Shown here piece by piece: positions 1 to 17,225 of a stretch of DNA of 64,000 nucleotides. A program made the position numbers and the translations under genes. Below the pieces are notes generated by a model, which saw only the letters and a program-made list of their open reading frames with translations, searched no databases and was not told the origin of the DNA. The stretch lies in contig QCXZ01000001.1 in assembly GCA_025024175.1 (NCBI GenBank), forward strand, positions 32,606,942 to 32,670,941, read 5' to 3'. Each line of letters begins with the position of its first letter. Within the stretch, counting starts at the first letter, position 1. This stretch comes from Rhyzopertha dominica. Its lineage: Eukaryota > Arthropoda > Insecta > Coleoptera > Bostrichidae.

Positions 1-425
1 GCGAAACTTATTTAAGGCCCATACCAAAGCCAGCGCTTCTTTCTCGTTAGAAGAGTAATTTGTTCGCGATCTAGCAGAGGCCGCGAAGCCCAGACAATGG
101 GGCGACGGATATTGACTTCCACTTGAAATAGTTGCGCCCCTAGACCGACATCACTAACATCCGTTTGCAAACAGTAGGGTAAATCGTCACGTGGGTGATA
201 TAACAATGTATGTTTCTGCAACTCCTGTTTTAAAATCTTTGCAAGGTGCACGATAGTCTTGAATGGCTTGTATTCGCATTGGGTCGGGTTAAATGCCCTG
301 TTTGTTGAGAACATAACCGAGAAGCACTTCTCCCCCGGAAAGATCTACATTTTTCCAAACGTAATGTAAAACCTGCTTCATGGAGACGTGTAAACAATTT
401 GTTTAGATGATGTAAATGATCTTCA
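1..425 (-). pseudogene. Ty3/Gypsy pol fragment (end of RT, start of RNase H)
   Basis: Minus-strand translation gives a retrotransposon pol relic cut by the window edge. Around 330-425 one frame reads LFTRLHEAGFTLRLEKC, the usual end of the reverse transcriptase thumb. In another frame (12-314) the linker before RNase H is followed by LQTDVSDVGLGAQLF, the catalytic start of a Gypsy RNase H domain (normally TDAS.xGIGAVL). The frame change near 310-330 shows it is broken. It lies downstream of actin exon 2, so it may sit in an actin intron. No LTR is visible. Confidence 0.75.
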
Positions 426-429
426 AAGC

Positions 430-6429
<6,000 letters not shown>

Positions 6430-7479
6430 ATTTTTTGTTTTCCGTTTATCTACGACTAACTTGTACAATGTGATATAAATATGACTGCATTTTGCTATAG
6501 TTTGAATGTTGAGTGCTCAAAAAAGAGCTTTTGCTTTATGCCACGGTTTAAAATTCCAAACAAAGAAAATGAAGTGAACCAGATCGAAATTTGCCAACTA
6601 CACCGGTAAGACTAAGCAGTGCCTATCTAAGCTATAAAATTTTGACCTCGAAAACCATTAGGTTCTTCTGCGTAACGAATACCGCAAAAATTCAGGCATG
6701 TGATGAATATATGCACATTAAGATTCCTCATAATTCGGTCAGTTAGGTACACTGTAATTAAGCGCACAGTTGTGATATTCCATTCAGAAATAATTTAAGG
6801 AGTACGCGAACTATATTATCTAGTCAGGTGTAATTTACTATTAAATTGAACGGTAAATGAAATTATGGCAATCGGCTATAGTACAGGTGAACATCTCGCA
6901 TCTGTCATCATGCAAAGATAAACAGCTGTACCGTTTAGATTTAACGATAAACTGCAGCCTTTGGAACTAAGATGCATCTTTTCAGTGGATAAATATATAT
7001 TTTTAAAATTACAAGAATTTTAAAATAACTGCACTCATCAATAGCTTACTACATTTGTTCCAAACACAAATGGTGGTTTTAGGAATCCAAATTTGGAAGT
7101 TTTTTTAACAACGGATGTGTTGTGTCAAAAGTAAATGCATTATAAGATGCACTGTAAAACGCCATATTTTTTTGAACAATATAATTCTGAAAATGTCGAA
7201 CTGAAAATTGTTGCGGACTTATTCCTTGAATACAAAAATATACATAATTATAAGATGTTTCAATAAAATACTACACTTTGAAAACTAGATTTGCTTAAAG
7301 AGAGCAGCAGTTCGTTGGAATCGGTAACAAAAGCACACAATAAGTAACGTAACTATAGGTAATATGAACGAAACACGACTAATTTACCAATGAAATAAAA
7401 AATATCTTAATTGAATGTTGCAAACTTTTTCTTTACACCACTATTCATTGTACATGCACTTCTGACACTTTCGACTCAC
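6430..7479 (-). other. Likely first intron of the actin gene
   Basis: Between the actin start codon and a strong minus-strand donor at 7480 (CAG|GTGAGT) there is no coding signal. Possible acceptors close to the ATG are the TTAG and GTAG around 6440-6455. The split between a noncoding first exon and the coding region is inferred, not shown. Confidence 0.4.
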
Positions 7480-7640
7480 CTGCTATAATCTTATAATTCG
7501 TTGAAGACTATCTCCAAAAACAAAACTTCACAACACAAGACGATCCAACCAAACAAATAAATTGCACGTAACCCGCTTGCTGCCAACACGTAAAACTGTG
7601 GACTTCCTCTGCAATCACTGGATTCAATGCCGTTATGAAT
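7480..7640 (-). other. Candidate actin 5' UTR exon
   Basis: On the minus strand a less AT-rich segment ends in ATTATAGCAG|GTGAGTCG, a near-consensus splice donor, about 1.05 kb upstream of the actin ATG. Many insect actin genes have a short noncoding first exon joined to the coding exon just before the start codon. The 5' limit is a guess: the segment up to about 7640 is AUG-poor in the sense direction, and the AT-rich run with TATA-like stretches lies just upstream at 7700-7735. Transcript data would be needed to fix the transcription start. Confidence 0.4.
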
Positions 7641-8607
7641 TCGTGTAACAATTTAATTAATTGCTTTACAAATGCTTCACATTAAACTGAGCGGTGCCAG
7701 GCGCATTTTAATTAATATAACTCATATACTAACACACCCCACCTGGAAAAGTTGGCGTCGGGGCGGAAAATTTCCCCCGACACTTCGCGGTCCGATTTTC
7801 GAAAATTTTTTTCCTTTTTTCACGATGAGCAGGAACAGTCATAAGTAGTTCCGCGCGTTCAGGCAATTACCCACATGGGATAGTTTTTGCACCGCTCGTC
7901 TGCTGTTCATTCAAGTAAAAAGGTATAATTACCCCAATATACGCATGGTTTCATAAATGAATAAGTAAGTTTGAACGATAAGAATAGTTTCATTGAAATG
8001 AGGTTTCAATTCCAATATACCATGAGCTTATGGTAAAAGGGAATTGCGTTTATTGGCATACAACACTTTCTGTGATGTAAAAAGATTATTAAATTATATT
8101 AAATGTAATAAAAATTGATGAAGATTGAATTGCAAAAGAAGGATAGGTTCTTGAAAGACCAAAGTAAGAGATACGGGTGCAGATCACATAGTTGTATGTA
8201 ATATATAGTTTGATCTTCTAAACTACTCGTACACCAGAAATTATTCATGCATTGAAGTATAAGGTAGACGTTTAAGGCTTTCGAGGGAGTAAGTTTTTAA
8301 ATAGGCGTAAAACATGCATTTCAGATATCACTATTCACAAATTTATAAAACCTGTTTATTTTTTTAAGCCAGTTATACATGGTGTCTCATTTTATTTGGG
8401 GGCTACTAACCGTCACCTTTTAATTTTATGTGACCGATCTCGTGCCATTTTGAACTTATTTTAGGTTTTTTATTAGACGTTTGCAACATTTCCCAAAAAA
8501 GTGCTCATATTTTAAAAACATATAATGATTAGACAGATGTGGTTTTCGCTATTGGATTAAGCACGAAAAACTGTACAATACCAATCCAAAATTAGATAAA
8601 CAAATAT
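7641..8607. promoter_or_regulatory. Upstream region of actin, possible promoter
   Basis: This lies between the candidate 5' UTR exon and the Penelope insertion. A GC-richer block at 7740-7900 contains C-runs, a TTCGCGG stretch and a T/C-rich tract, and stands out from the AT-rich surroundings. Promoter function is inferred only from position and composition. Near 8380 there is a GGTGTCTCATTT motif like the ends of other repeats in this window, but I found no matching partner end. Confidence 0.3.
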
Positions 8608-8679
8608 ATAAAATCATTAAATTTGGGGAATTCGACCTGGTGGTAAAAAATCAAATAAAACTCTTTATTCTTGCCAAGC

Positions 8680-8709
8680 TTTCGACTGCTTTATTGCAGT
8701 CTTCGTCAG
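8680..8709 (-). ncRNA. Hammerhead-like core in Penelope 3' region (left copy)
   Basis: On the minus strand CTGACGA is followed by a hairpin (GACTGC, loop AATAAA, GCAGTC) and then GAAA. This is the conserved CUGANGA-stem II-GAAA core order of hammerhead ribozymes, which are documented in the terminal repeats of Penelope-like elements. I could not identify a convincing stem I or a cleavage triplet, so activity is doubtful. Confidence 0.45.
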
Positions 8710-9033
8710 GGCTTTCTACAAACAACAATCCAATAATTACATAAAGATTACAAAAATGGAACAATATGTTACTTACAAAATTGAGGTTTAACTAGGCAGC
8801 TCTATTATATAGGAAAGGAATCTTTGGAAATTTAAATTTAATAAGTATATGCTAAATGTATTTCGCATATATCACAATGGTAAATTTTTAATACAATACA
8901 ATGACTAGAGAAAAATATTTAAGGTGACATATACGTCGTAATCAAATTCACAAACCACTTATATTTTGCTTTTGAATTTCGATTCATACGATTTTAAAAG
9001 AGAATGCCAATAACTACTTGAATTTAGGTTTTA

Positions 9034-10275
9034 TTACTTCTGTAAAATTTCTGTCGATAACAAATATGTGTATATATTACTTAAATTTTGTGTATCCGAT
9101 TTTTTATTAATAATGTTATTAGTTTTATTAATTTGATACATTTCCAAAATGAGTCTTTTATTAGTTTTCTGTTCTTTTTCTAAAATTTTGACACTATCCC
9201 AATTTATGTTATGGCTATTGTTTATTGCATGTTCTGCTAGAGCACATCTTGTACGTTGTGTGTTTATATCACTCTTATGCAGTGCCAATCTACTAGATAG
9301 CCATTGTGAAGTCTGGCCAATATACTTGTCTTCACATGTATCGCATTCTATACAATAAACAACATCCGATTGAAATTTTAATGGAATTTTGGATTTTAAT
9401 TTTGTAAACAAACTTGAACCTGTTTTAAAATTTTTTATAGCTATTTTTATGTTTGCATTGTAGATAGTTCTTATTAATTTCTTAGTTAATCCTGTAATGT
9501 TGAGTAATGATCCAAACTTAACAATTTCAGAGGCCTGGACTTCATTTTCATTATGGTTAATTTCTAAAATTTCCGTTTGAGGAGTTGAATAAAGCAATTT
9601 ATTGATTAGTCCAGGTGGATATCCGTTTTGAATAAGTAATGTTTTTAACTTTGATAAATTTTTATAGAGAAATTTAGGATTTGATATTTTGGTTATTCTA
9701 TTCTTCATTTGTTTAATAAAATTGATTTTTATTTTCGTAGAATGATCAGACTGAAAATTTATGTACCTACCCGAGGCTGTAGGTTTCTGATACCAATCTA
9801 AAATAATTTTATTATTACAACGTATAACTATTGTATCAAGAAATGGAACACCCCCATCTAACTCTCTCTCTACTGTAAATTTAATATGTTGATCAAAATC
9901 ATTGAATTTTTCTAAAATTTCTTCTATAGAATTTTCCGGTAATACTAAAATTATATCATCTACAAATTTCTTAATAAAAACTATATTAAAGGATAATTTT
10001 GGTATACACGTATCTAACAAATAGTCCATCACGTACTGTGATAATATGGGGCTTAATTTTGAGCCCATAGCACATCCGAATGTTTGTTTATAAAATTTAT
10101 CATTATAAGCAAAATAGTTATTATCTAAAGTAAAAAGTAACATCTCGAAAAACATTTGCTTTCTTTTAATTTTAGATGGTAATTTTAGACAATTAAAATG
10201 TGGATCAATACTTTCCCACTTTTCATTAAGGACTTTAATAACGACATCTTTAGATATGTTTCCAAACAGGTTAAT
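9034..10275 (-). CDS. Penelope-like RT with GIY-YIG endonuclease, 5'-truncated
   Basis: The frame is open to 10335, but its first 20 or so residues (10276-10335) are antisense to the plus-strand copy, so element sequence begins near 10275. It encodes the later part of a Penelope-type reverse transcriptase: FGCAMGSKLSPILSQY (B/C region), then KFVDDI, the YVDD-like catalytic box, then GGVPFLDT. It ends with a GIY-YIG endonuclease domain: VVYCIECDTCEDKYIGQT with the Cys pair before the YIG motif, then SSRLALH and ALAEHAINNSH. The stop is at 9034. Full Penelope proteins have about 250 more N-terminal residues, so this copy is truncated though otherwise uninterrupted. It would reverse-transcribe and insert its own RNA if whole. 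Confidence 0.9.
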   Translation of the reverse strand: MNLFGNISKDVVIKVLNEKWESIDPHFNCLKLPSKIKRKQMFFEMLLFTLDNNYFAYNDKFYKQTFGCAMGSKLSPILSQYVMDYLLDTCIPKLSFNIVFIKKFVDDIILVLPENSIEEILEKFNDFDQHIKFTVERELDGGVPFLDTIVIRCNNKIILDWYQKPTASGRYINFQSDHSTKIKINFIKQMKNRITKISNPKFLYKNLSKLKTLLIQNGYPPGLINKLLYSTPQTEILEINHNENEVQASEIVKFGSLLNITGLTKKLIRTIYNANIKIAIKNFKTGSSLFTKLKSKIPLKFQSDVVYCIECDTCEDKYIGQTSQWLSSRLALHKSDINTQRTRCALAEHAINNSHNINWDSVKILEKEQKTNKRLILEMYQINKTNNIINKKSDTQNLSNIYTYLLSTEILQK

Positions 10276-10276
10276 C

Positions 10277-10530
10277 ACTGCATAAGAGTGATATAAACAC
10301 AAAACGTACAAGATGTGCTCTAGCAGAACATGCAATAAACAATAGCCATAACATAAATTGGGATAGTGTCAAAATTTTAGAAAAAGAACAGAAAACTAAT
10401 AAAAGACTCATTTTGGAAATGTACCAAATTAATAAAACTTATAACATTATTACTAAAAAATCGGATACACAAAATTTAAGTAATATATACACATATTTGT
10501 TATCGACAGAAATTTTACAGAAGTAATAAA
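10277..10530 (+). pseudogene. C-terminal fragment of the second Penelope copy
   Basis: The plus-strand reading frame repeats the last ~80 residues of the neighbouring element, from CALAEHAINNSHNIN through IYTYLLSTEILQK to the stop near 10527. It differs from the minus copy by a few substitutions (for example TYNIIT against TNNIIN). It lacks the RT and the catalytic YIG motif, so it is inert. Its 3' UTR continues to 10931. Confidence 0.85.
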
Positions 10531-10842
10531 ACCTAAATTCAAGTAGTTATTGGCATTCTCTTTTAAAATCGTATGAATCGAAATTCAAAAGCAAAATATA
10601 AGTGGTTTGTGAATTTGATTACGACGTATATGTCACCTTAAATATTTTTCTCTAGTCATTGTAAAAATTTACCATTGTGATATATGCGAAATACATTTAG
10701 CATATACTTATTAAATTTAAATTTCCAAAGATTCCTTTCCTATATAATAGAGCTTCCTAGTTAAACCTCAATTTTGTAAGTAACATATTGTTCCATTTTT
10801 GTAATCTTTATGTAATTATTGGATTGTTGTTTGTAGAAAGCC

Positions 10843-10872
10843 CTGACGAAGACTGCAATAAAGCAGTCGAAA
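10843..10872 (+). ncRNA. Hammerhead-like core in Penelope 3' region (right copy)
   Basis: Same motif as in the left copy, on the plus strand: CTGACGA at 10843-10849, a perfect 6-bp stem (10851-10856 with 10863-10868), and GAAA at 10869-10872. It is about 60 bases from the outer end of the element, as in the opposite copy. Confidence 0.45.
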
Positions 10873-11061
10873 GCTTGGCAAGAATAAAGAGTTTTCTTTG
10901 ATTTTTTACCACCAGGTCGAATTCCCCAAATAAATCTTACCTGAATAGTGACATTAGACGACCGCAAATAAGTTTATTCAATAAAATCATTAAATATAGA
11001 CAATTACATTTGGTTTCAAAACGCGAATATTTCTAAAACTTTTAGAGTTTTAGAGCTACTT

Positions 11062-11091
11062 CTGAGGAAGACACCGACATGAGTGTCGAAA
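11062..11091 (+). ncRNA. Second hammerhead-like core, unassigned element
   Basis: CTGAGGA, then stem GACAC/GTGTC around an 8-base loop, then GAAA and CGTC. It has the same core order as the Penelope motif 190 bp to the left but unrelated flanks, so it probably marks the remains of another Penelope-type 3' end. A possible AC/GU stem III would place a GUC triplet at 11098-11101. No stem I is visible. Confidence 0.35.
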
Positions 11092-14000
11092 CGTCAAGGT
11101 CTAATAACCAACGTGGGAACCAGCCCGGAAAACAACATGTCATCGACAACAACCACGGAAGCCTTCAAACCAAAAATCTGGATTCATTCTGACAGAGATA
11201 AAGAAAATTATTTAGCAGTTGAAAATTCGTCATGAGTGCAGTCCAAGAACACTTTTGCATAGGCGTAGCTTTTTGCCTTCACGTGCTATTAATCCAAGCC
11301 CTTGGGATTCACCTCTAGAGTATAAATTATCAAATTTTTGATTATATGGATATTCTACAGCCGAATGCCGGCGAAAATGCTTCACATATAAAATTTTTAG
11401 CTTATATGAAGGTAGAAAATTACTATCTGTAAAAGACGATCCTGCAATATTTAAGATTTTAAAAAAAATTAAATCATGTTACCTTTATCCGCTCCCGTTG
11501 TGTGAATGATTAGTTCGAGTGGTCAAATTTTGAAACCTACACAAAACAATTGGTCAAATGAACAATTTGAAAAACTGTTTAAGAGACGTAAACGGTGGTT
11601 TGTAATCTATGAGTATATTAATAAAATTTATAAGTAATATAAGTTAGATTATTAGGTACTAGTTAGAGTTGTAAGTTTTCATATAAAAATAGTTAAGATA
11701 ATTAGTCCTTACCTGATTATATGTAATATTTTTACTTTTCTTTTTTGTACAATAAAAATTATAGTTTTATTGTCGAAACAACTAGTATGGGCGAGGGCAC
11801 GAGTAACATATTGTTTTAAAACTTTTTTTGACTTTCCACCTGATCCTATCCAAACAGTAATGTAATTGATTACTTGAAATTACATCGAATATTTTGTAAT
11901 TACAATTGTAATTAATTACAATTTACCCAAAGTATTGTGAAATAANTTTAACATCACTGGATGTATCCTATTCCGAATTCAAAAGTTTNAAAAGATATTC
12001 CCGAAGATTTACAGAAAAGGCAGTTTTTGTCGGTGAGCTCTTGATAAAATAAGTCAAAAAGAAAAATTTTTTGAACTATGTTTATGATAAAACCAGCTTT
12101 TATAAAACGACTCTGTTGATTCGTTAATAGACACAATCACTATGATACACAGAATCCACTTCAAATTAGGCCCATTACATGTCAGTATAAATTGTCTTTG
12201 AATGTATAGGTAGGCATGAATTCTAAGCAATTATTAAATTGTTTTTGTTTTTTTTTGACTAAATTTGCTTAACAGAATTATTTTAATTACTCAGCTGTTA
12301 ATGTGTTTAAAACAAGATGAAGCCCATTATATTAATGAAAGTTGCAAGATTTTTAAATGAAGCTTATAAAGAAAGCTGGATTGGTAGTGAAGACGAGTTA
12401 GCTGTAAATCGAGATAGCCCGATCTCACAAACTGCGAATTCTTTTGCCCATTCTTTATTTGAATTGACCGGCTTTCCTCTGTAGAACTTATAGAACACAT
12501 ATTTCATTTCCTGAAATTAATGTGCTCTTGTATGGGTACAACATGCATGCTATATTTACTGATTAAACGGATTAAACATGATTTTTATAGTATGCACATC
12601 ATTTAGCTTACAATAAGTTTATTCTTCTTCCGCAATAATATCGAAACTGAACTTTATTGGTCATGTATGTTTAATGTTATTATCTACGCGAGAAGCCTGA
12701 CAACTTTGATCGCAAAATTGTAATAGCGGGGAATTTAATATTTCTAATTTGACGTGAATTCAGCTTCATATACTGCATCTTTTTTAAGAAAATTCCAGTT
12801 CATAAGACTGCCTGAGTGTCTTAAAATTTTAAATAAACTTGAAGGTCAAATATATTACTAACTAGAAAAGTAAGCAATATAAAGATTGAAAATTTATTTA
12901 GATGAAGATGGCCAGGGTCCGGAAAAAGGTGTTTTCGTTTAACTTAGCGGCAGTACGTGTAGGATCGTTAGCACTAAAGCGGCATGTGTGAAATTGGGAT
13001 GCTTGCCCGCCGCAATATTTGAAGAGATAACATCGTGAAACTGTTAATTTTGAGGGCGTTGGTTCCGCGCCGAATTTTCAGTATAGAGTTCACCTTAATA
13101 GTTTTCTTAACCATATTCACCTGGATATCTAAATTTTAAATTTTATGTATAAAGGTTGTAGTTAATTACAGCACACACTTTTGCGTCAGCATTTTTTCCA
13201 TAAACAAGTACTTAGAAACTACACAGATCCGCAGAAAGAAAGTCTTCGGTTGTAAAACAATATAGCTCTTCTTAATGTGCGCAAGTAACATGCACTTATT
13301 CAAGTCATGATATAACCTGATTAATGTTAGCAACGTGTAATTTAATCTCATAATTTATTGCATTTCAGCGTGTTACACGTTAATGCATTGTTTTAGCGAA
13401 ATAAATTGTCCTCATATCAAAACAAATAGGTATAGAAATTATGTATGTATGTGGAATTGATGCGAAATTCCGGTAATATGAGTCTAGCAATTGATGTTAT
13501 TTGAGGTAATTACTACCGCATAACAATTGATTTATAGGAACAAATCTCGGAACAAATATAAGAATTGTGATAAAAATGAACCACCATTCATTTGTTTTGT
13601 TTTACTACGTCAATGCTATTGTAAACATTGCATAATGGCATTCCAAAATTTAAAAGGTGGAGGTCTAAAAACAACCAAGAGGTCATTACAGGATATTCAC
13701 TGTATCCACGTAAATCACTTATAGTGTACTTACTCAGATCAAAACTAATCGTTTTCAAGAAAAAAAAGGAACAAATTGCTAGGTCTTTTAGAAATTTGAA
13801 TATTTTTTAGGAGAACTCGATTGGATAAAATCTATAAGACTCCCCGTCGTTTGCATGTAATAGTAATTCATCGACATACCTACATAGTAAATACCTATTT
13901 ATTACCTTGAAATGCATAAGTGCAAGCATAGAGATGCTGGAATCGAAAAAAGTATTCATTGAAAACGTACACTCACTGTACTTTCTTATTTTATTAATGT

Positions 14001-14430
14001 GTTAAATGCACTTACTTATTAGGAAGTATAATAAGCAATTAACTCGGCATACGTTTTTCGTATCACTGAAATTTATTTAGTTTGTTCCACCAAACGCTCC
14101 AGTTGTTCGGACACTGATAATCATGTGTTAATGCGTCTGGTAATAAATGGCAGTGCGCCTTTTTTCATCACTTTAATGTTTGAAACAAAAAGAAATTATA
14201 AAAGGGAATGCTGTGTACCTCAAATCGATCTTCCCTTTGCCAGTTTTAACGTTAATTTCGAACAAGAAACAAAAATAGCCAAAGCTACCTATGTTATATA
14301 TATAAGGCCAGAGCTTCGTGTTTCTGATAGTTGGAAAAATCAATTACCAAACAAAACTTGAATCAAACATGCGCATATATTAGTTTTTTCAGAAAATATT
14401 TGCTCAAAGGGAATTTTAGTTTTAAACAAC

Positions 14431-14460
14431 GAAATACCATCTAGCTATCGATGGTATTTC
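14431..14460. repeat. Perfect 11-bp hairpin
   Basis: GAAATACCATC and GATGGTATTTC form a perfect 11-bp inverted repeat around an 8-base loop. There is no T-run after it and no gene next to it, so I make no terminator claim. Confidence 0.7.
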
Positions 14461-15113
14461 CTATAAGAGCGTTAATTTCAATCGTCGAAATTCAAGATAA
14501 GTATATCAAAAATGAAACCAAGATGCGTTGCGACAATTGAACTGTACTCTGTCTCGGAGTTAAAATGTTATGGCTCATTCCACGCAATTAGCTTTTCGAA
14601 CTTAATTAAAGAGAATTTTAACAAAAGTGTTTTGCTTTACTGATCTGGAAAAGATAAAATATAAGAATATTTGTCTGTGGCTAAATGATATAAGCTCGAA
14701 ATTAAATAATTGCAACCTCTCGATCTTATAACATACAAGGTGTTCCACTAAGGGTGGCAAGGCAGGATAACTGAAACGAGCTCGAGGAAAAAATTATTAT
14801 TAAATCGACCGCAAGATGGCCTAATTCACGTAGTTGAAAAAACTACGTTTTTTTCTAAAATTATACAGTACTAGGTCCCATTTTCATTATCCTATCATAA
14901 TCTCCAATTATAAAGGTGGGGGATGCTGATAAATAATTTAATTTAGATAACTGCTTTGTTCACCCACATCCTTTATCTAAAGTTATTCGAGTGGGGGAAT
15001 TTAAAGATGATTTTACTGCTATACCTATTTTTGTTACCCGTTACTCCTCAGTACACTAACTAGAGGGCAATTTCTTAGACATGTTCAAATTAATGCTTTT
15101 TAGCCATATCCTT

Positions 15114-15255
15114 CAAGAAATGATTAAAATGCATGTCTGTGCTATGCTGTCTGTACCGCAAACAACTACAGACAGATCTGTTTCGCTGTTGTTACAGCTC
15201 GTCAGTGTAGTTTAGGTCTAGTGCAGACAGCATGGCATAGAACTGACAGAACTAC
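15114..15255. repeat. Dispersed repeat, copy 1
   Basis: A segment of about 130 bp beginning TTAAAATGCATGTCTRTGCT and containing CGCWRTYRTTAYAGCTCRTCAGTG is repeated at about 57590-57705 with roughly 85% similarity. No A/B box, terminal repeat or coding capacity was seen. It could be a SINE-like or MITE-like family. Confidence 0.6.
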
Positions 15256-15818
15256 CAAAGGCTTGGTAGGATATAAGTAGTTCTCATCGAGGCAGCTAGG
15301 TGGCTTTGTCATCATATTGTCGCATCTATCCANAGATGGTAGAGCAAGGACATCAACAGNTTTAAAAATGAACTTACCTTACTCACTTTTCACTTAGAAA
15401 ATGCATTAATTTTGTAGGCTTGTAGGAAAGAAAGTTAACATAGCCTTGCCCAAAACATCTATTTACTAACTTAGTTACAAAAAAAATAAAATTCGGCACT
15501 TACATTTTTCTTGGACGTTAATCCCTCACTTTTTCCACCTCGATACTCGATGATTAAGTACGCATGCGTACTCCGCGATACTTACGCTCAAGTGGCACGG
15601 TTCGTACGTATGTGACAATATCAAAATAATGTCGACAGATGGCGTTGCCATCTAATTTTCTGCAGACATTTGAGTGTTAAATTCTTAATGGGTATCGCTC
15701 ACACTTTATACAGGCTTGGGACTAACACAAATTTTAATGTAACAATTACAAATTTGGAGCGTGTTTAAAAGATGACTGGCTATCGCATGACAACAAAACA
15801 AAAACACTGTTAGAACAC

Positions 15819-16000
15819 TAAGGACCCGTTGCAGAAAGCGTGGTTAACCAGACCCCCTGGTTAACACGCGGTTAACCAGCCGTTGCAAAAGGCAGCACCA
15901 AAGAAGAATGCTTAAAAAGAACCATTTCCATGACAATTTCCCGTTGACCGCGTGTTAACCAGGGGGTCTGGTTAACCACGCTTTGTGCAACGGAGCCTAA
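15819..16000. mobile_element. PIF/Harbinger-type MITE with TAA TSD
   Basis: A 176-bp palindromic element (15822-15997) with imperfect inverted ends of about 55 bp starting GGACCCGTTGCA and ending TGCAACGGAGCC, rich in GGTTAACCA. It is flanked by a 3-bp TAA duplication (15819-15821 and 15998-16000). End sequence and target size fit Harbinger-derived MITEs. It encodes no protein, although the open frame 15872-16084 crosses it. Confidence 0.85.
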
Positions 16001-16309
16001 CTGTTGAGCAACAACAAAAAACCCACGTTTATTAAAAATAACCCAGAACAAAAAATTTACAATGTCCGAAATACTGTCAATCACTTACAATATGATCCAG
16101 CCCATGTCGGATGCTTGACGCTGCTGCTTCAATTTCAGATCTTGCAATGCTGGCTATGACATTTCGGGTTCGTTCAATCATATTTTCGGAACTGGTAGAA
16201 CGTGTTAGAAAAACAATGGTTCTTATATCTTATTTCAGTGCCAACGGGGATATGCCAAGATCGGACTACTGCGTAACGCTGACTTCAACTTCCTAAAAGC
16301 TTGTTCATG

Positions 16310-17225
16310 GACTTATTTCCATGCATAAGTCGTCTTAGGTTCTGTAAGCTGATGTAATGGAGCTGTTCCAATTTTTGTGAATCCCTCCACAAATTCCTGT
16401 AGTAAATGCATATTCCCAGGAAGTTCCTTTATTCATGTTTATCTTGGGACGTGGCCAATCTCTTATTGCTTTAATCTTATCCTCGCTGGTCCGGATGCCG
16501 TCTGTTGGAACTGTGTGTTCGAGAAATTCCAATTTCTTTTGGAAAAGTGCACACTTCTTTGGATTTAGCATTAGATTCGCTGCTCGAAACCTGTTGAACA
16601 CTTCCCGAAGCTTGCTCAGATGCAAACCGCAACTGGTAGTAAACGCAGTCTTCTTCTTGTCCTGTGGATGTATTCCCACCTGCCAGTATCGATTCTTCAA
16701 ATCCAAAGACAAAAACCATGTAGATCCAGAAAGAGTGGTCAATGTGTCGTCAATCCTGGGTAATGGATAGCTGTCTTTCTTTGCAACGTCACTCAGCTTG
16801 CGATAGCCAACATNGGATCGAAGTGATTTATCCTTTTTGGTGACTGGCACTACCGGTGAAGACCACCGACTATTAGATTTTTCAATAATGCCTTGTTCCT
16901 TCATGTCCTTCGCAATTTTCTCAACTTGCTCTTGTCTTGTTAGAGCTAGTCTTCTGAGTGCCCGTCGAATGGGTTGCGCATCATCCCCTTTGTTGATCGT
17001 GTATTGGATTAAGCCTGTTCTTCCCAACGGTTTGTCCTGTTCAGCGAACACTTGGTTGCGCCGCAGAAATTCGGACGCTTTGCTTGCTTCCTCTTTATTA
17101 AGATAAACCCAGATAAACCTAATCTCTGTATCTGGCAGGCACTGTTATTTGTCTTTCAGACGTAACTCAAAAGGCACATATTCAGTTAAGTCTGGGGGAT
17201 TTGGACTAACATTAGATCTACCTGC
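16310..17225 (-). pseudogene. Ty3/Gypsy pol fragment B (RT with internal deletion)
   Basis: The minus-strand frame 16335-17051 begins near the protease/RT linker and shows RT fingers: IIEKSNSRWSSPVVPVTKKD, then PRIDDTLTTLSGSTWFLSLDL, then GYWQV-like residues and KKTAFTTSCGLH. It then jumps to the thumb, LREVFNRFRAANLMLNPKKC. About 50 residues including the YxDD catalytic box are missing, so it is dead. Near 16435 a frameshift moves the continuation (ICTYYRRF-like, then EGFTKIGTAPLHQLTE) to another frame. One undetermined base lies at 16814. It is a different family from the neighbouring Gypsy A. No LTR was found. Confidence 0.85.

Larger units (their letters stand above)
8608..10995. mobile_element. 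Penelope-like retroelement, inverted dimer in one 15-bp TSD
   Basis: A minus-strand copy (8623 to about 10275) and a plus-strand copy (about 10277-10931) of one Penelope-like element meet head to head. The outer 0.65 kb of each side (8621-9286 and 10277-10931) are inverted copies differing at scattered bases and small indels. Each includes the end of the GIY-YIG domain and the 3' UTR. The unit is flanked by a perfect 15-bp direct repeat, ATAAAATCATTAAAT, at 8608-8622 and 10981-10995. Between the right tail (10931) and the right repeat are about 50 bases of unrelated filler. Both copies are 5'-truncated, and the 3' termini face outward. Confidence 0.85.
10996..15818. other. Gene-poor AT-rich interval
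   Basis: Apart from the hammerhead-like motif, the hairpin at 14431 and the repeat at 15114, I see no supported gene here. The open frames present (13166-13351, 13527-13724, 14125-14361) show no known motif, and codon content is like the surrounding noncoding DNA. Undetermined bases occur at 11946, 11989, 15333 and 15360. A GGTGTTCCACTAAGGGTGGC sequence near 14732 resembles repeat termini but no partner end was found. Confidence 0.55.

Noticed and set aside
9149..9358. Plus-strand open frame inside the Penelope coding region
   Set aside because: It is the complement of the GIY-YIG coding sequence and has no motif of its own.
10276..10335. First 20 codons of the Penelope reading frame (starting MHVLLEHIL)
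   Set aside because: These bases are antisense sequence of the opposed second copy, so the apparent start codon is an artefact of the junction.
14125..14361. 78-codon open frame starting MLMRLVING
   Set aside because: No motif, AT-biased codons, no promoter or neighbour; likely chance.
16111..16296. 61-codon open frame next to Gypsy B
   Set aside because: No recognisable domain and no relation to the frames of the adjacent element.
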